Origin: Prevotellaceae bacterium
Lineage (GTDB): Bacteria > Bacteroidota > Bacteroidia > Bacteroidales > Bacteroidaceae
Length of the DNA: 40,824 bases
Reading direction: 5' to 3'
Assembly (NCBI GenBank): GCA_003150315.1
Contig: QAML01000100.1
Coordinates: 1 to 40,824, forward strand
Positions 7,800 to 16,863 of the stretch are shown here, piece by piece. The stretch's first letter is position 1. Each line of letters starts with the position of its first letter. The translations under genes and the position numbers were made by a program. Below the pieces are notes generated by a model. That model ran no database searches, had not been told where the DNA came from, and saw only the letters and a program-made list of their open reading frames with translations.

Positions 7800-9713
7800 T
7801 TATTTCACTGCAATCTTGAACGATTTCTTGCCTGTTGCAACAACGTAGATGCCGTTAGCAAGGCTGAACGAACCGTTTTTGCCACTGTAAACAAGCTTGC
7901 CGTCGGTGGTGTAAACGTTAACCGTGGCTTTGTAGCCGTTAACGGAGACAATGTTACCGTTTACGCTCACGCTTTCTGCGTTATCGGTGGCATTGTTTAT
8001 GGCATTTACGCCTGTTTCTTCAATGTTCTTGAATTTGTTCCAGCACTCGTTTGCGCGGAAAGCCGCTGTCATTCCTGCGGGAACGTATAACACGCAGTTT
8101 TCTGTGTCTACACCGTCGAAAGCAGATGCACTCGGATTTCCCACTATGTCGCGCGTGATGCTTTTAAGATTCTTGCAATTTCCGAAAGCAAGGGAATCGA
8201 TGGCATAGATGTAGGGAATGCTGAGGGTTTCAAGCGAGTCGCAGCCTAAGAAAGCCTTTGCGCCTATGCTGCCGTCCGTGCTGTCGTTTGAGAGAACCGT
8301 TGCGCTTTTGATTTCAGAGTTTGCGAAAGCGTTTTCGCCTATTGTTCCGAGGTTTTCGGGCGTTACCACGGATTTCATCTTTGAATCGGCGGCTGCGTTG
8401 CCGCTTACCATAATAACATCGTCGGGAACTATGTATTCGGATTCCTTGGCAAAGGGATAGAATATGAGGACTTTTCCGTTTTTGCTGTACATTGCGCCGT
8501 CCACGGATTTGTAGTAAGTGTTTCCGTCTGCAATGTTAATGGCGGAAAGGTCCTTGCAGTTTGCGAAATAGTCTTGCAGTCCCACCAACTTGAGGGTTGC
8601 CGGAACGCTCACAGCCTTAAGTCCGGCGCAATTATTAAAGGTTTCTTTTGCAAATGTCTCTGTTCCTTCGGGAATGGTATATTCTTCTGCGCGTGCGGAG
8701 GGATAGATGAGAAGTTCTTTGCCGTCGGCTGTGAACACAACTCCGTCAACAGATTTATAGCTCGAGTTTCCCGAAGCAACATTCACGTCGGTCAGAGCGT
8801 TGCAACCCGGAAATGCGAGGTTGTTAGCCATATTGACGGGAACGTTTACCTTTTCGAGATTGCTGCAATTCTGAAATGACTGCATGTTGAATATTAAAAC
8901 TCTCGTGCTTTCGGGAATGGTGTATTCCTTATCGGTTTTTGCGGCGGGATATTTAACGAGAACTATTCCGTTCTTTGTGAAGAGAACTCCGTTGTCGCCT
9001 TTATAATTGCTGTTTTGGTAGTTCACATAAAAACCGGAGCATTTGTCCATGCCGTCAAGCGCGTTGCTTCCGATTGTTGCCACATTTTGGGGAATGTAGA
9101 GCGTTTCTATGCTTTGGCAGTTATAGAGTGCGCTGTCGCCAATCTCTTTCACAGCGGCGGGAATGGATATTTGCGCAAGATTCTTGCAGTTCTTGAATGC
9201 CTTGGCTTCTATGCTGCTCACGCTTTGAGGTATTTCAACGCTTTTGAGCGAGGTGCAGCCGTTGAAGAGTCCTTCTTTTATTTCGCTTATTCCGTCGGGA
9301 ATGCTGACTGATTCGAGACTTTCGCAACCCGAAAAGACATTGGTGAAAATGTTCTTTACGTTCGAGGGGATGTCTATGCTTTTGAGCGATGTGCAGTTCT
9401 GAAATGCGTTGCCGCCGAGCATTATGACGCTTGAAGGAATGGTTACCGAGGCAAGCGAGTCGCAGTCCTTGAATGCGTTGAAGGGAATGATTGTTACGTT
9501 GTAGTCTTTGTCGTTGATGCTTACGGTTGCTTCAATGTCGGCTTCCTTTATGCTTGTGTCTTCAGCCTGTGCGGTGGCTGTGGAAGCGGCTTCGGAAAGC
9601 ACCGAGTAGGTTATGCCGTTTTTGGTAACGGACTGTGCCGACAGACTGCCTGCCAACAGTGTGATGAGAGGCAGCACTAACATGGTTTTGAGCTTTGTAG
9701 AATCAAATGCCAT
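7800..9713 (-). CDS. BspA-like leucine-rich-repeat surface protein
   Basis: Secreted protein of 637 residues. The N-terminus (MAFDSTKLKTMLVLPLITLL, then AGSLSA) is a signal peptide. From about residue 70 to 540 it has LRR_5 (BspA/TpLRR) repeats of the form NAFxxCxSLxSVxIPxSV. Three inserted modules have the pattern YKSVDGVxFxxxGKxLIxYPxxxxEYTIP. The last about 45 residues (VNVYTTDGKLVYSG to NGIYVVATGKKSFKIAVK) resemble a type IX secretion C-terminal sorting domain. Family members bind host matrix or other bacteria, but the ligand here is unknown. It is monocistronic, with hairpins after the stop. Confidence 0.88.
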   Translation of the reverse strand: MAFDSTKLKTMLVLPLITLLAGSLSAQSVTKNGITYSVLSEAASTATAQAEDTSIKEADIEATVSINDKDYNVTIIPFNAFKDCDSLASVTIPSSVIMLGGNAFQNCTSLKSIDIPSNVKNIFTNVFSGCESLESVSIPDGISEIKEGLFNGCTSLKSVEIPQSVSSIEAKAFKNCKNLAQISIPAAVKEIGDSALYNCQSIETLYIPQNVATIGSNALDGMDKCSGFYVNYQNSNYKGDNGVLFTKNGIVLVKYPAAKTDKEYTIPESTRVLIFNMQSFQNCSNLEKVNVPVNMANNLAFPGCNALTDVNVASGNSSYKSVDGVVFTADGKELLIYPSARAEEYTIPEGTETFAKETFNNCAGLKAVSVPATLKLVGLQDYFANCKDLSAINIADGNTYYKSVDGAMYSKNGKVLIFYPFAKESEYIVPDDVIMVSGNAAADSKMKSVVTPENLGTIGENAFANSEIKSATVLSNDSTDGSIGAKAFLGCDSLETLSIPYIYAIDSLAFGNCKNLKSITRDIVGNPSASAFDGVDTENCVLYVPAGMTAAFRANECWNKFKNIEETGVNAINNATDNAESVSVNGNIVSVNGYKATVNVYTTDGKLVYSGKNGSFSLANGIYVVATGKKSFKIAVK

Positions 9714-10079
9714 AGGTTTATGTTTTAGGTTTTCGGAAGTCCCCCGTTCCGAAATTTAACTTCAAATCTTACTAATTCTTCTTTAGTTGAAATGTGTAGG
9801 GGGATTTGTGCGCGTTGATGGAGAAAGCGCGGCAGTACACATTCAATTGTTACACGTTTCGGTTTGACCTTTTCTTTCAAAATGAAAGCGTAACCGTAAA
9901 AATATATGCAAAATTACAGAAATATGTTTTTAAGCTCCGCCAAAAGGCGGAAATTTCAAGAAAAAGCCGTTGTTAGTTGAAATTAAGGCGAAAGATTTGC
10001 AACACGACATTGCAAATGAATGCGCAAAGCCGAATGCGAACCCATGAAATCGCAAAGAAAAAACGTGGTTTGCGCGCGC
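9714..10079. other. Intergenic leader region without a gene
   Basis: No coding signal. A TAATTTTG box lies on the minus strand at 9909-9916. A small hairpin, TCCGCC-AAAA-GGCGGA, lies at 9936-9951. A TAAGATTTG near-match closer to the LRR gene (9763-9771) is one base too long. Confidence 0.5.
9909..9916 (-). promoter_or_regulatory. Possible -7 box far upstream of the BspA-like gene
   Basis: The minus strand reads TAATTTTG but lies about 195 bases before the ATG, unlike the 23-41 bases seen for most other genes here. It implies a long leader or a chance match. Confidence 0.3.
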
Positions 10080-10220
10080 AAAAAAACATACATGGCTTGT
10101 TGTAAAAAATACAAGCCATATATTTTAAAATATGTGCCTTGTATTTTAAAATAAGTGCCTTGTATTTTCGACGTTTTCAAGTATGTGTTTTCCAGCAACT
10201 TACAAATGTCGGTTTTTGAA
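10080..10220 (+). repeat. Dispersed modular palindromic element, copy 3
   Basis: Half-sites ATGGCTTGT, ACAAGCCAT, GTGCCTTGT and GTGCCTTGT (right, left, right, right). The tail runs TTTTCAAGTATGTG ... CAGCAACTTACAAATG. It lies between divergent genes. Confidence 0.92.
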
Positions 10221-10296
10221 GGCATTTTCAACCCGGAAAAACCGCGTTTTTAGGAAGATGAATTGCGTTGTTTCGGGAAATTGGTTGATGAAAATG

Positions 10297-10327
10297 TTTG
10301 TGTATTTGCGCCGAAAAACTAAATTTG
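10297..10327 (+). promoter_or_regulatory. Full Bacteroidetes promoter for the beta-helix glycosidase
   Basis: TTTG at 10297-10300, exactly 19 bases, then TAAATTTG at 10320-10327. This fits the -33/-7 consensus. The nearest ATG (10337) would leave almost no leader; the ATG at 10367 gives a spacing like that of the other genes here. Confidence 0.75.
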
Positions 10328-10366
10328 TAATGTAATATGAATGTTTACATGCAAATACTTATTAAT

Positions 10367-11914
10367 ATGGTCTCGAAAATAACCAAACCGCTCTTTGCCC
10401 TTTTGGCAATAATGTTTACCGCTTCCGTGTCGGCACGCAGCTCTGCAACATACGGAGAAGATTATACCGCTCCCGATAGTTCGCTGATAACCCACGCCGT
10501 TGTGAAAGAATTTCCAATGGAAGCAAAACCCACATACACTGTTACGGTGAACGGGAAAAAGGTCGGGCTTTACAACGACATGAGTCATTGGGGCGGAGTG
10601 GTGAACTTTGGAAGTTTCGAGTTTAAGAACGGAAAGGAAATAACCATTCGCATTACCTATGCGGGAGATATGAAAAGCTATGAGGTGCTTCCCATAAAGA
10701 AACTCGACCTTTTGAAGGTGAAGAAAACGGGAAAGCGCACCATAGAAATAAAAACCAGCCGGGCAGATCAGAACATAACGGTGATTGTGAACGGAGAACC
10801 CAAGAAAGATGTGCTGCATCTTTTCTGCAACAGCGTGGATGTGAAAGCCCCTGCGGTGCCCGATTCAAAAGGTTACCATTGCTACGAGAACATGAAGCTG
10901 CATTACTTCGGTCCCGGCTTTCATGATTTGAAAAAGATTTTCAAAGACAGGGACATGCTGGTGCTTAACGACGGCTGGAAGGTTTACATAGCCGGCGGTG
11001 CGGTGCTTTACGGTCGCATAGGGCTTTGGGGTACAAACAAAGGCACTAAAGTTTACGGACGCGGCATGGTTTATAACGACACCAACAATGCCCGTGTGAT
11101 TTTCGAGGCAAACGAATGCAAAGGTGCCGACGTAGAGGGCGTTTTGTTCCATTGCCACCGCGCGGGAGTTTGGCAGGTGGTAATAAATCACTGCCGGAAC
11201 GTGGAGTTTAAGGGAGTTAAGATTCTCTCCACCCGATATGCTTCGACCGACGGGTTGGACATTGTGAACAGTCAGCAATGTGCTTTCTTGAATACCTTTA
11301 TCCGCGCCAACGACGACGCAATAGCCATAAAAGGTCTCGATTCGCGCAAACCGGCAGAGTGTCCTCCCACAAGCAATCTCACATTCTGCGGCATGCAACT
11401 TTGGAATGACTGCAACTGTGCCATGGGTATTGGCGCGGAAAACCATTGCAGTCTGTACGAAAACATACGTTTCATGAACAGCAGCATACTTTTCAGCTAT
11501 GACGACCCTGACTATCACGAAACTCTCGATGAGCGCGCGGCTTTGACCATTTGCTGCATACACGGCACCCATTTCCGAAATATTTCATACGAGAATGTGG
11601 ACGTTTATCACTGCGAGCGTCTTATTGCTGCAGGATTCCAACCTTCGTTTTGGTTTGGTGCTTTGCCCGGCGACCAATCTACGGAGGGCAGCATGAGAAA
11701 CATTAAATACCAAAACGTAAACTCCTATAACAACAGCGGAAGCACGATAGCCAATCAGATACATATTTACGGTTGGAACAAACAAGGCACGCCCGAAAAG
11801 AGTGTTGACGGCGTTTTGTTCGAGAATGTGAACATAGAAGGTCGGAAAGTTTCCTCGCTCGCGGACAAACATTTCCTGTTAGGTCCGAATGTAAAGAACG
11901 TGGAGTTCAAATAA
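10367..11914 (+). CDS. Secreted parallel beta-helix glycoside hydrolase (GH28/GH49-like)
   Basis: Protein of 515 residues from the chosen start MVSKITKPLFALLAIMFTAS, which gives a compact signal peptide and a normal leader; in-frame ATGs at 10337 and 10352 are alternatives. Residues about 30-165 look like an N-terminal beta-sandwich (YTVTVNGKKVGLYN). A right-handed beta-helix follows, with repeated turns such as GRGMVYNDTNNARVIF and VEFKGVKILSTRYASTDGLDIV. Candidate catalytic acids are D295 or D298 in STDGLDIV and the pair D316-D317 in RANDDAIAIKG. That spacing fits the three-aspartate site of GH28/GH49 inverting enzymes. The two-domain layout is closer to GH49 (dextranase/isopullulanase type). 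Substrate is uncertain. It is monocistronic. Confidence 0.78.
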   Translation: MVSKITKPLFALLAIMFTASVSARSSATYGEDYTAPDSSLITHAVVKEFPMEAKPTYTVTVNGKKVGLYNDMSHWGGVVNFGSFEFKNGKEITIRITYAGDMKSYEVLPIKKLDLLKVKKTGKRTIEIKTSRADQNITVIVNGEPKKDVLHLFCNSVDVKAPAVPDSKGYHCYENMKLHYFGPGFHDLKKIFKDRDMLVLNDGWKVYIAGGAVLYGRIGLWGTNKGTKVYGRGMVYNDTNNARVIFEANECKGADVEGVLFHCHRAGVWQVVINHCRNVEFKGVKILSTRYASTDGLDIVNSQQCAFLNTFIRANDDAIAIKGLDSRKPAECPPTSNLTFCGMQLWNDCNCAMGIGAENHCSLYENIRFMNSSILFSYDDPDYHETLDERAALTICCIHGTHFRNISYENVDVYHCERLIAAGFQPSFWFGALPGDQSTEGSMRNIKYQNVNSYNNSGSTIANQIHIYGWNKQGTPEKSVDGVLFENVNIEGRKVSSLADKHFLLGPNVKNVEFK

Positions 11915-11934
11915 TAAATGCCCCGGGCTATTAT
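11911..11934 (+). terminator. Weak hairpin overlapping the glycosidase stop codon
   Basis: ATAATA and TATTAT flank GCC-CCG-GGC, followed by ATTTTC. The stem is interrupted, so function is doubtful. Confidence 0.3.
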
Positions 11935-11942
11935 ATTTTCAT

Positions 11943-11950
11943 TAACTTTG
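11943..11950 (+). promoter_or_regulatory. Bacteroidetes-type -7 box for trmD
   Basis: TAACTTTG lies 24 bases before the trmD ATG. Confidence 0.6.
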
Positions 11951-11974
11951 CAGGAATAACCAAACAGGCTTTTA

Positions 11975-12652
11975 ATGAGAATAGACATAATAACCGTTTT
12001 GCCCGAGATGCTCGAGGGCTTTGTAAACGTATCGATACTTGCCCGCGCACAGAAGAAAGGGCTGGTGGATATTCATGTTCATAATCTTCGCGATTACACG
12101 GAGGACAAGCACCGCAGGGTTGATGATTATCCTTTCGGAGGTTTTGCCGGAATGGTAATGAAGTGTCAGCCCATAGATGCCTGTATAAGCAAGCTTAAAA
12201 GCGAACGCCATTACGACGAAATAATATTTACAACGCCCGACGGAGAACAGTTTGACCAGAAAATGGCTAACGACTTGTCAATGCTCGAGAATATAATAAT
12301 TCTTTGCGGACATTATAAAGGCGTGGACTATCGTGTGCGCGAACATCTCATAACCAAGGAAGTAAGTATGGGCGACTTCGTGTTGACAGGAGGCGAGATA
12401 GCCGCCGCAGCTATGGCAGACGCTATAACAAGACTTGTGCCGGGAGTATTGAGCGACGAACAGAGCGCATTGTCCGATTCGTTTCAAGACAATTTACTCG
12501 CTGCGCCCGTTTATACCCGCCCTGCAGACTACAAAGGTTGGAAAGTTCCCGAAATATTGCTCAGCGGGCACGATGCAAAAATAAAAGCGTGGGAAATAAG
12601 TCAGTCGCTGGAACGCACAAAAAAGCTGCGTTCCGATTTGCTTGAGGACTGA
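11975..12652 (+). CDS. trmD: tRNA (guanine-N1)-methyltransferase
   Basis: SPOUT-class enzyme of 225 residues that makes m1G37 in tRNAs and so guards against frameshifting. The start [13 protein letters not shown] is typical. Knot motifs seen are [42 protein letters not shown] and RLVPGVL. The C-terminal helical domain ([20 protein letters not shown]) is complete. It stands alone, convergent with the DUF486 gene, rather than in the rpsP-rimM-trmD-rplS operon of other bacteria. Confidence 0.96.
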   Translation: MRIDIITVLPEMLEGFVNVSILARAQKKGLVDIHVHNLRDYTEDKHRRVDDYPFGGFAGMVMKCQPIDACISKLKSERHYDEIIFTTPDGEQFDQKMANDLSMLENIIILCGHYKGVDYRVREHLITKEVSMGDFVLTGGEIAAAAMADAITRLVPGVLSDEQSALSDSFQDNLLAAPVYTRPADYKGWKVPEILLSGHDAKIKAWEISQSLERTKKLRSDLLED

Positions 12653-12694
12653 AAACGTTTGTGTACCCGATGTCCTTGCTGTTGCGGCTCGCCG

Positions 12695-13063
12695 TTATTT
12701 CATAAACACGAAATAAACAGCTGCCACGAGACATGCGAATGCTGCAATATGATTCCAATGCAGACTTTGTCCATGGAAGAGCAAATTGGCTATGACTGCG
12801 AAAACCACAAGACTGACGCATTCCTGAATAACCTTTAACTGCACAAGCGAAAAAGGTCCGCCGTTTCCGTCAAAACCTATACGGTTTGCAGGCACTTGGC
12901 AACAGTATTCGAAAAAGGCTATTCCCCACGAAAACACAATGACTCCGATTAAAGACCAATGGCTGCTGATTCCTGTTTGCTGCAATTTAAGGTGCCCGTA
13001 CCAGGCAAACGTCATGAAAACATTGCTTAGCAGCAAAAGCAATAAGGTATAAACTCCATTCAT
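12695..13063 (-). CDS. DMT-superfamily small membrane protein (DUF486)
   Basis: Protein of 122 residues with four hydrophobic segments: MNGVYTLLLLLLSNVFMTFA; LIGVIVFSWGIAFFEYCCQV; VQLKVIQECVSLVVFAVIAN; IAAFACLVAAVYFVFMK. The conserved DUF486 signature FEYCCQVPANRIG and SLVQLKVIQE are present. I use the internal ATG at MNGVY: upstream codons run into a terminator hairpin. It is related to small drug/metabolite transporters, but no substrate is known. It lies downstream of the GH43 group, separated by a strong hairpin. Confidence 0.85.
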   Translation of the reverse strand: MNGVYTLLLLLLSNVFMTFAWYGHLKLQQTGISSHWSLIGVIVFSWGIAFFEYCCQVPANRIGFDGNGGPFSLVQLKVIQECVSLVVFAVIANLLFHGQSLHWNHIAAFACLVAAVYFVFMK

Positions 13064-13093
13064 ATATAATATAGCGGTTAGAATTACAAAAAT

Positions 13094-13119
13094 CAGGGTT
13101 CCGATGTGGCGGAACCCTG
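13094..13119. terminator. Bidirectional terminator after the GH43 gene
   Basis: Perfect 10-bp stem CAGGGTTCCG with CGGAACCCTG and a 6-base loop. It is flanked by GTTTTTTATT on plus and ATTTTTGT on minus, so it can end the leftward GH43 transcript. Confidence 0.85.
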
Positions 13120-13155
13120 GTTTTTTATTAGTAGTGATGTAAAGTTTGTTTTGAA

Positions 13156-14190
13156 TCAATTGTTGAAATACGGTGCTTCCGAAGTGCGCGATGCCACTTT
13201 ATCTTCAACATAAGGCCAGCCGTTGTTCCATTTCACCTGGTCGAGGAAAACACAACGCCCTTTGTCAGCTTCTTCTTTAAGATAGCCGTGATATATAATC
13301 CATGTCTGTCCTTTGTCATCCTCTACAAATTCAGCGTTGTGCCCCGGACCGGCAACGAAAGAGTCGCTTTGCAACATTGTTTCGCACTGATTGTTGAGCA
13401 TGCTGCCTCCGTTTTTGTTCACGTAGGGACCAAACAAACTTCTGGAGCGTCCGTAAACCACGTGATAGGTACTGTTTGCTCCTTCGCAGCAAGTACCTGC
13501 CGAACCGAACAGATAATAGTAGCCGTCTTTCTTATATATATATGACGCTTCCATGAGTCCGCCTGCAATTTGTCTCTTGCTTGCGCCCGGCATTACGCGC
13601 AACCCATCGTCTGTAAGCTGTATGATATAAATTCCCCAAAACGAACCCCATACAAGATACTTCTTGCCTCCGTCTTCAATGTAAAACTGGTCGATAGAGT
13701 TGTTCACGCCGATGGTTTCACTTGTAAACATAGCTCCTCTGTCCACAAACGGTCCTTCGGGACGCTCGGATGTTGCTACGCCAACGCCGCTTTTGTTTAA
13801 CACACCCCATACACCGATTGCATAGTAAAGCACATATTGTCCGTTTATATAGTTTATGTCCGGCGCCCACATCACTGCGCTTACAGTGTTTCCGCTACTG
13901 TTTTTATAAGCGACGTATGGATTTACGGTGCGGGGGCGTGTGGCTTCAGAGAAAGCCGTTCCCACAAACATCCAATCGATTAAGTTTCGCGAACGATAGA
14001 TTGGCATGTTGCGCGTATCCTCTGTACCGTAAAGATAAAAGTATCCGTCGTTGGCTTTGATTATCGTAGGGTCGGGGACAGACTGTTTTATTATCGGGTT
14101 GGAGAATGTAAGTCTTTTTGCGTTGTTTTCCGCATTGACCGTAACAAATCCTGCCAACATTATAATGGTTGCAAATAATATTTTTTTCAT
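13156..14190 (-). CDS. Secreted GH43 family glycosidase (arabinan-active type), copy A
   Basis: Protein of 344 residues with signal peptide MKKILFATIIMLAGFVTVNA. The five-bladed propeller of GH43 is marked by SNPIIKQSVPDPT (catalytic base D40), MWAPDINYINGQYVLYY, NSIDQFY (D167, pKa modulator) and GGLMEASYIYK (acid E214). The AGTCCEG segment and the final GPGHNAEF/WIIYHGY elements also fit. Likely substrates are alpha-L-arabinofuranosyl links in arabinan or arabinoxylan, but the specificity is inferred. It closely resembles copy B immediately upstream, indicating tandem duplication. It is probably transcribed with copy B and the upstream LRR gene. Confidence 0.9.
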   Translation of the reverse strand: MKKILFATIIMLAGFVTVNAENNAKRLTFSNPIIKQSVPDPTIIKANDGYFYLYGTEDTRNMPIYRSRNLIDWMFVGTAFSEATRPRTVNPYVAYKNSSGNTVSAVMWAPDINYINGQYVLYYAIGVWGVLNKSGVGVATSERPEGPFVDRGAMFTSETIGVNNSIDQFYIEDGGKKYLVWGSFWGIYIIQLTDDGLRVMPGASKRQIAGGLMEASYIYKKDGYYYLFGSAGTCCEGANSTYHVVYGRSRSLFGPYVNKNGGSMLNNQCETMLQSDSFVAGPGHNAEFVEDDKGQTWIIYHGYLKEEADKGRCVFLDQVKWNNGWPYVEDKVASRTSEAPYFNN

Positions 14191-14240
14191 GTTCCTTTGA
14201 AATTGAAATAGTGTTCTTGGTTTGGAAAAGTGTTATGTTG

Positions 14241-15267
14241 TTATTTTTTCTTGGATTTCTTGAAATAAGGAGCAGGAGCTTCTTTCGCAGGTACTCCTCC
14301 GTCAATATAAGGCCAGCCGTCTTTCCATTTTACTTGCGACATGAAAACCATACGACGCTTCTCGGGCTCTTTTCTAAGGTAACCGTGATAGATAATCCAG
14401 GTTTGTTTCTTGTCATCTTCCATAATTTCAGCATTATGTCCCGGACCTGCCACAAAATCATTGCCTTTTATGAGAGTATCATACTTGCCATCGAGAATAC
14501 GTTCGCCGTTTTTCGTAAGATAAGGACCGAATAGGCTCTTGGAACGCCCGTACATTAAATGATATTTACTCTTCTCGCCCTCGCAACAGGTTCCCACCGA
14601 ACCGAAATAGTAATAGTAGCCTTTACGTTTGAGAATGTAAGAACCTTCTGACTGATTGCCGCAAATTTGTTGCTTTTTCGCGCCCGGCATAATGTTTAAG
14701 CCGTCGTCTGTAAGCTGTATGATATAAATTCCACGGAACGAACCCCAGACAAGATACTTTTTGCCGCCGTCTTCAATGTAGAACTGGTCAATTGAGTTCT
14801 GTACTCCGATTTCGCGAGAGTCTATTAGTTTGCCGTGATCGGTGAATGGTCCTTCGGGTTTGGGAGCTGTTGCCACGCCAATGCCGCTATCCCATTCTTT
14901 TCCCCACAATCCAATTGTATAGTAAAGCACATATTGTCCGTTAATATAGTTAATGTCCGGAGCCCACATCATTCCTGCGGGAACATAAGGTCTCACGGTG
15001 TGGGGACGTGTCTCGTTGGTGAAAGCTGTTCCTATAAAAGTCCAATCCGTAAGGTTCTTGGAGCGATATATAGGCATGTTGCGCGTGTCTTCTGTGCCGT
15101 AAAGATAAAAATAACCGTCGGCAGCCTTAATAACTGTGGGATCGGGCACAGATTGCGGTATTATGGGATTGGTGAAAGTCGGTTTTTTATCTCCGTTGTC
15201 TGCAAGTGTGGGAGATATAGCAAACATGGTCGCTAATATACCGGTTAGTATGGTTTTTTTTTTTCAT
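14241..15267 (-). CDS. Secreted GH43 family glycosidase, copy B, with start region out of frame at an A11 tract
   Basis: The enzyme domain is intact and very similar to copy A: SVPDPTVIK, MWAPDINYINGQYVLYY, NSIDQFYIEDGGKKYLVWGS and NQSEGSYILK, with catalytic D42, D160 and E207 in restored numbering. From the ATG at 15265-15267 the reading frame runs into eleven A and shifts. With ten A it would read MKKKTILTGILATMFAISP and then TLAD, an ideal signal peptide joined to the enzyme. As written, only the ATG at 15225-15227 opens the domain, giving a 328-residue protein without a full signal. It starts 5 bases after the LRR gene stop and precedes copy A by 50 bases. Phase variation, transcriptional slippage and a sequencing indel are the alternatives. 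Confidence 0.85.
15254..15264 (-). repeat. Homopolymer A11 tract at the start of GH43 copy B
   Basis: Eleven T on plus directly after the minus-strand ATG. One fewer A restores a signal peptide in frame with the enzyme. Confidence 0.9.
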
Positions 15268-15272
15268 GGTTC

Positions 15273-16826
15273 TTATCTGATTATTACTTTCTTTCCGTTG
15301 TGAATGTATATTCCGCCCTTCTTAGGTTCTATAACTTTTATACCCTCTATGGTGTAGTATGCGCCATCTTCGTCATCGTCTCTTGCTATTGCGGGATTGT
15401 TTATGCCGGTAAGCCTTTTGTCGAATTCTTTTATGTTCTTGGCCTCTCTCCAACCTGTACGGAATTTATAGGACGTGCCCTCCGGAATGAAAAGCGTATC
15501 GCAATAAGTGAAATATCCACTTTTGATTGCCGGTGCACTGGTCCATTCCACATAGTATTGTTCAATTGAGTCGCCTTTGAAGGTATAGTTGCCGATTTTT
15601 CTCAATTTCTCGGGCATATAAACGTATTTCAGTTTTCCGCAATCGGCAAATGCGTAGTCGCCAACGCTGTTAAGGTTGCTAAGTTTCAGAGTATCGAAGC
15701 ACTTTACGCCTTGGAATGCAGAATCGGCAATAATTGTTATGTTGGGAGACAGAGTAAAGTCGGTTAACTTCGTACATCCTGCGAAAGTTTTGAAGCGTAT
15801 TTCCGTTATGTTCTTGGAAATTTTTGCGCTTGTAAGGTTTTGGCAATAAGCAAAAGCCTGTTCGCCGAGATATTTCACCGAATCGCTCATGGTTATTTGT
15901 TTCAAGGCGTGCGCATCTTTGAAAGCGTGGTCGCCAATACTGTCAACATTTGCGGGAATATTAATCTCCGACATTTTCTGACAGGCAGAAAAAGCATCGT
16001 GTCCTATGTGTTTCACACTTTCAGGGAGTGTAACTTTACCCAATCCCGTGCAGCCCATAAAACCACAGGCATCAATTTTTGCAACCGAGTCTCCAAAAGC
16101 AAAAGTTGTGAGTTGGGGGCAGTCGTAAAACGTTCCCACACCTATTTTTCTTATGTTGTTTTTAATGGAGTCTGCCATTGTGATTTTTTTGAGCGATGTG
16201 CAGTGGTCGAACATGCCGTCGGGCATTTCGGTGAGCTGACATCTTATTGCGGCAACGCTCATTCCTGTACAACGCATGTACACATTCTTGCCCAAATGTT
16301 CCACACCTGCGGGAATGGTTCCCGTTCGCAGTCCCGTGCAACCGGCAAAAGCCCAATCGCCGAGCTTTTTGAGCGTGGCGGGAAGGGTTATCGAGCCGAT
16401 GGTTTCGCATCCCTCGAAGGCTGCATCGCCTATTTCTTCCACGGTTGACATCATAAAGGAAACCGTGTTTATTTTCTTGCATCCCTGAAACGCACCGTTG
16501 CCAATTCTTTTCACTGACGAGGGAATGCTGACGGAGGTTATTCCGTCGCAGAAAGAAAATGCGTAGTCGCCAATGACATCCACGCTGTAAGTTTCGCCTT
16601 CATAATTTATAGAACCAGGAATCACAAGTCTTCCTGTGGCGTATGCCGTGGTTTCTTCCGTGGGAGCAAGTTCTGCGGTTTTGTTTTCGGCGTTCAGATA
16701 ATAGTAAAAGTTGTTCACCTTTACCTTGTCTTGCGCCTGCGCATGGGATATTGCCATTGTTGCAGCGGCAAATGCAAGCAATAAGCCTTTGCCGCGTCTT
16801 AGCAGGTTGGGTAGTTTTTGTTTCAT
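15273..16826 (-). CDS. BspA-like leucine-rich-repeat secreted protein, second copy
   Basis: Protein of 517 residues with signal peptide (LLLAFAAATMAISHAQA). A short N-terminal domain (NNFYYYLNAENKTAELA) is followed by about fifteen LRR_5 repeats of the type GDYAFSFCDGITSVSIPSSVK from about 80 to 450. It ends in a short domain, AYYTIEGIKVIEPKKGGIYI, then HNGKKVIIR, a C-terminal motif common in Prevotella surface proteins. This ending differs from that of the protein at 7800-9713. It lies 37 bases after dapA and 5 before GH43 copy B; no promoter box is seen in the gap, so read-through from dapA is likely. Confidence 0.87.
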   Translation of the reverse strand: MKQKLPNLLRRGKGLLLAFAAATMAISHAQAQDKVKVNNFYYYLNAENKTAELAPTEETTAYATGRLVIPGSINYEGETYSVDVIGDYAFSFCDGITSVSIPSSVKRIGNGAFQGCKKINTVSFMMSTVEEIGDAAFEGCETIGSITLPATLKKLGDWAFAGCTGLRTGTIPAGVEHLGKNVYMRCTGMSVAAIRCQLTEMPDGMFDHCTSLKKITMADSIKNNIRKIGVGTFYDCPQLTTFAFGDSVAKIDACGFMGCTGLGKVTLPESVKHIGHDAFSACQKMSEINIPANVDSIGDHAFKDAHALKQITMSDSVKYLGEQAFAYCQNLTSAKISKNITEIRFKTFAGCTKLTDFTLSPNITIIADSAFQGVKCFDTLKLSNLNSVGDYAFADCGKLKYVYMPEKLRKIGNYTFKGDSIEQYYVEWTSAPAIKSGYFTYCDTLFIPEGTSYKFRTGWREAKNIKEFDKRLTGINNPAIARDDDEDGAYYTIEGIKVIEPKKGGIYIHNGKKVIIR

Positions 16827-16863
16827 GTTGTTTGGTTTTGGATTGATGTTCGTTTTGATAATT

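Noticed and set aside
13064..13159. N-terminal extension of the DUF486 protein
   Set aside because: It would translate through the perfect terminator hairpin at 13094-13119; the family starts at MNGVY.
16827..16863. Independent promoter between dapA and the LRR gene
   Set aside because: No TAnnTTTG or near-match is present in the 37-base gap.
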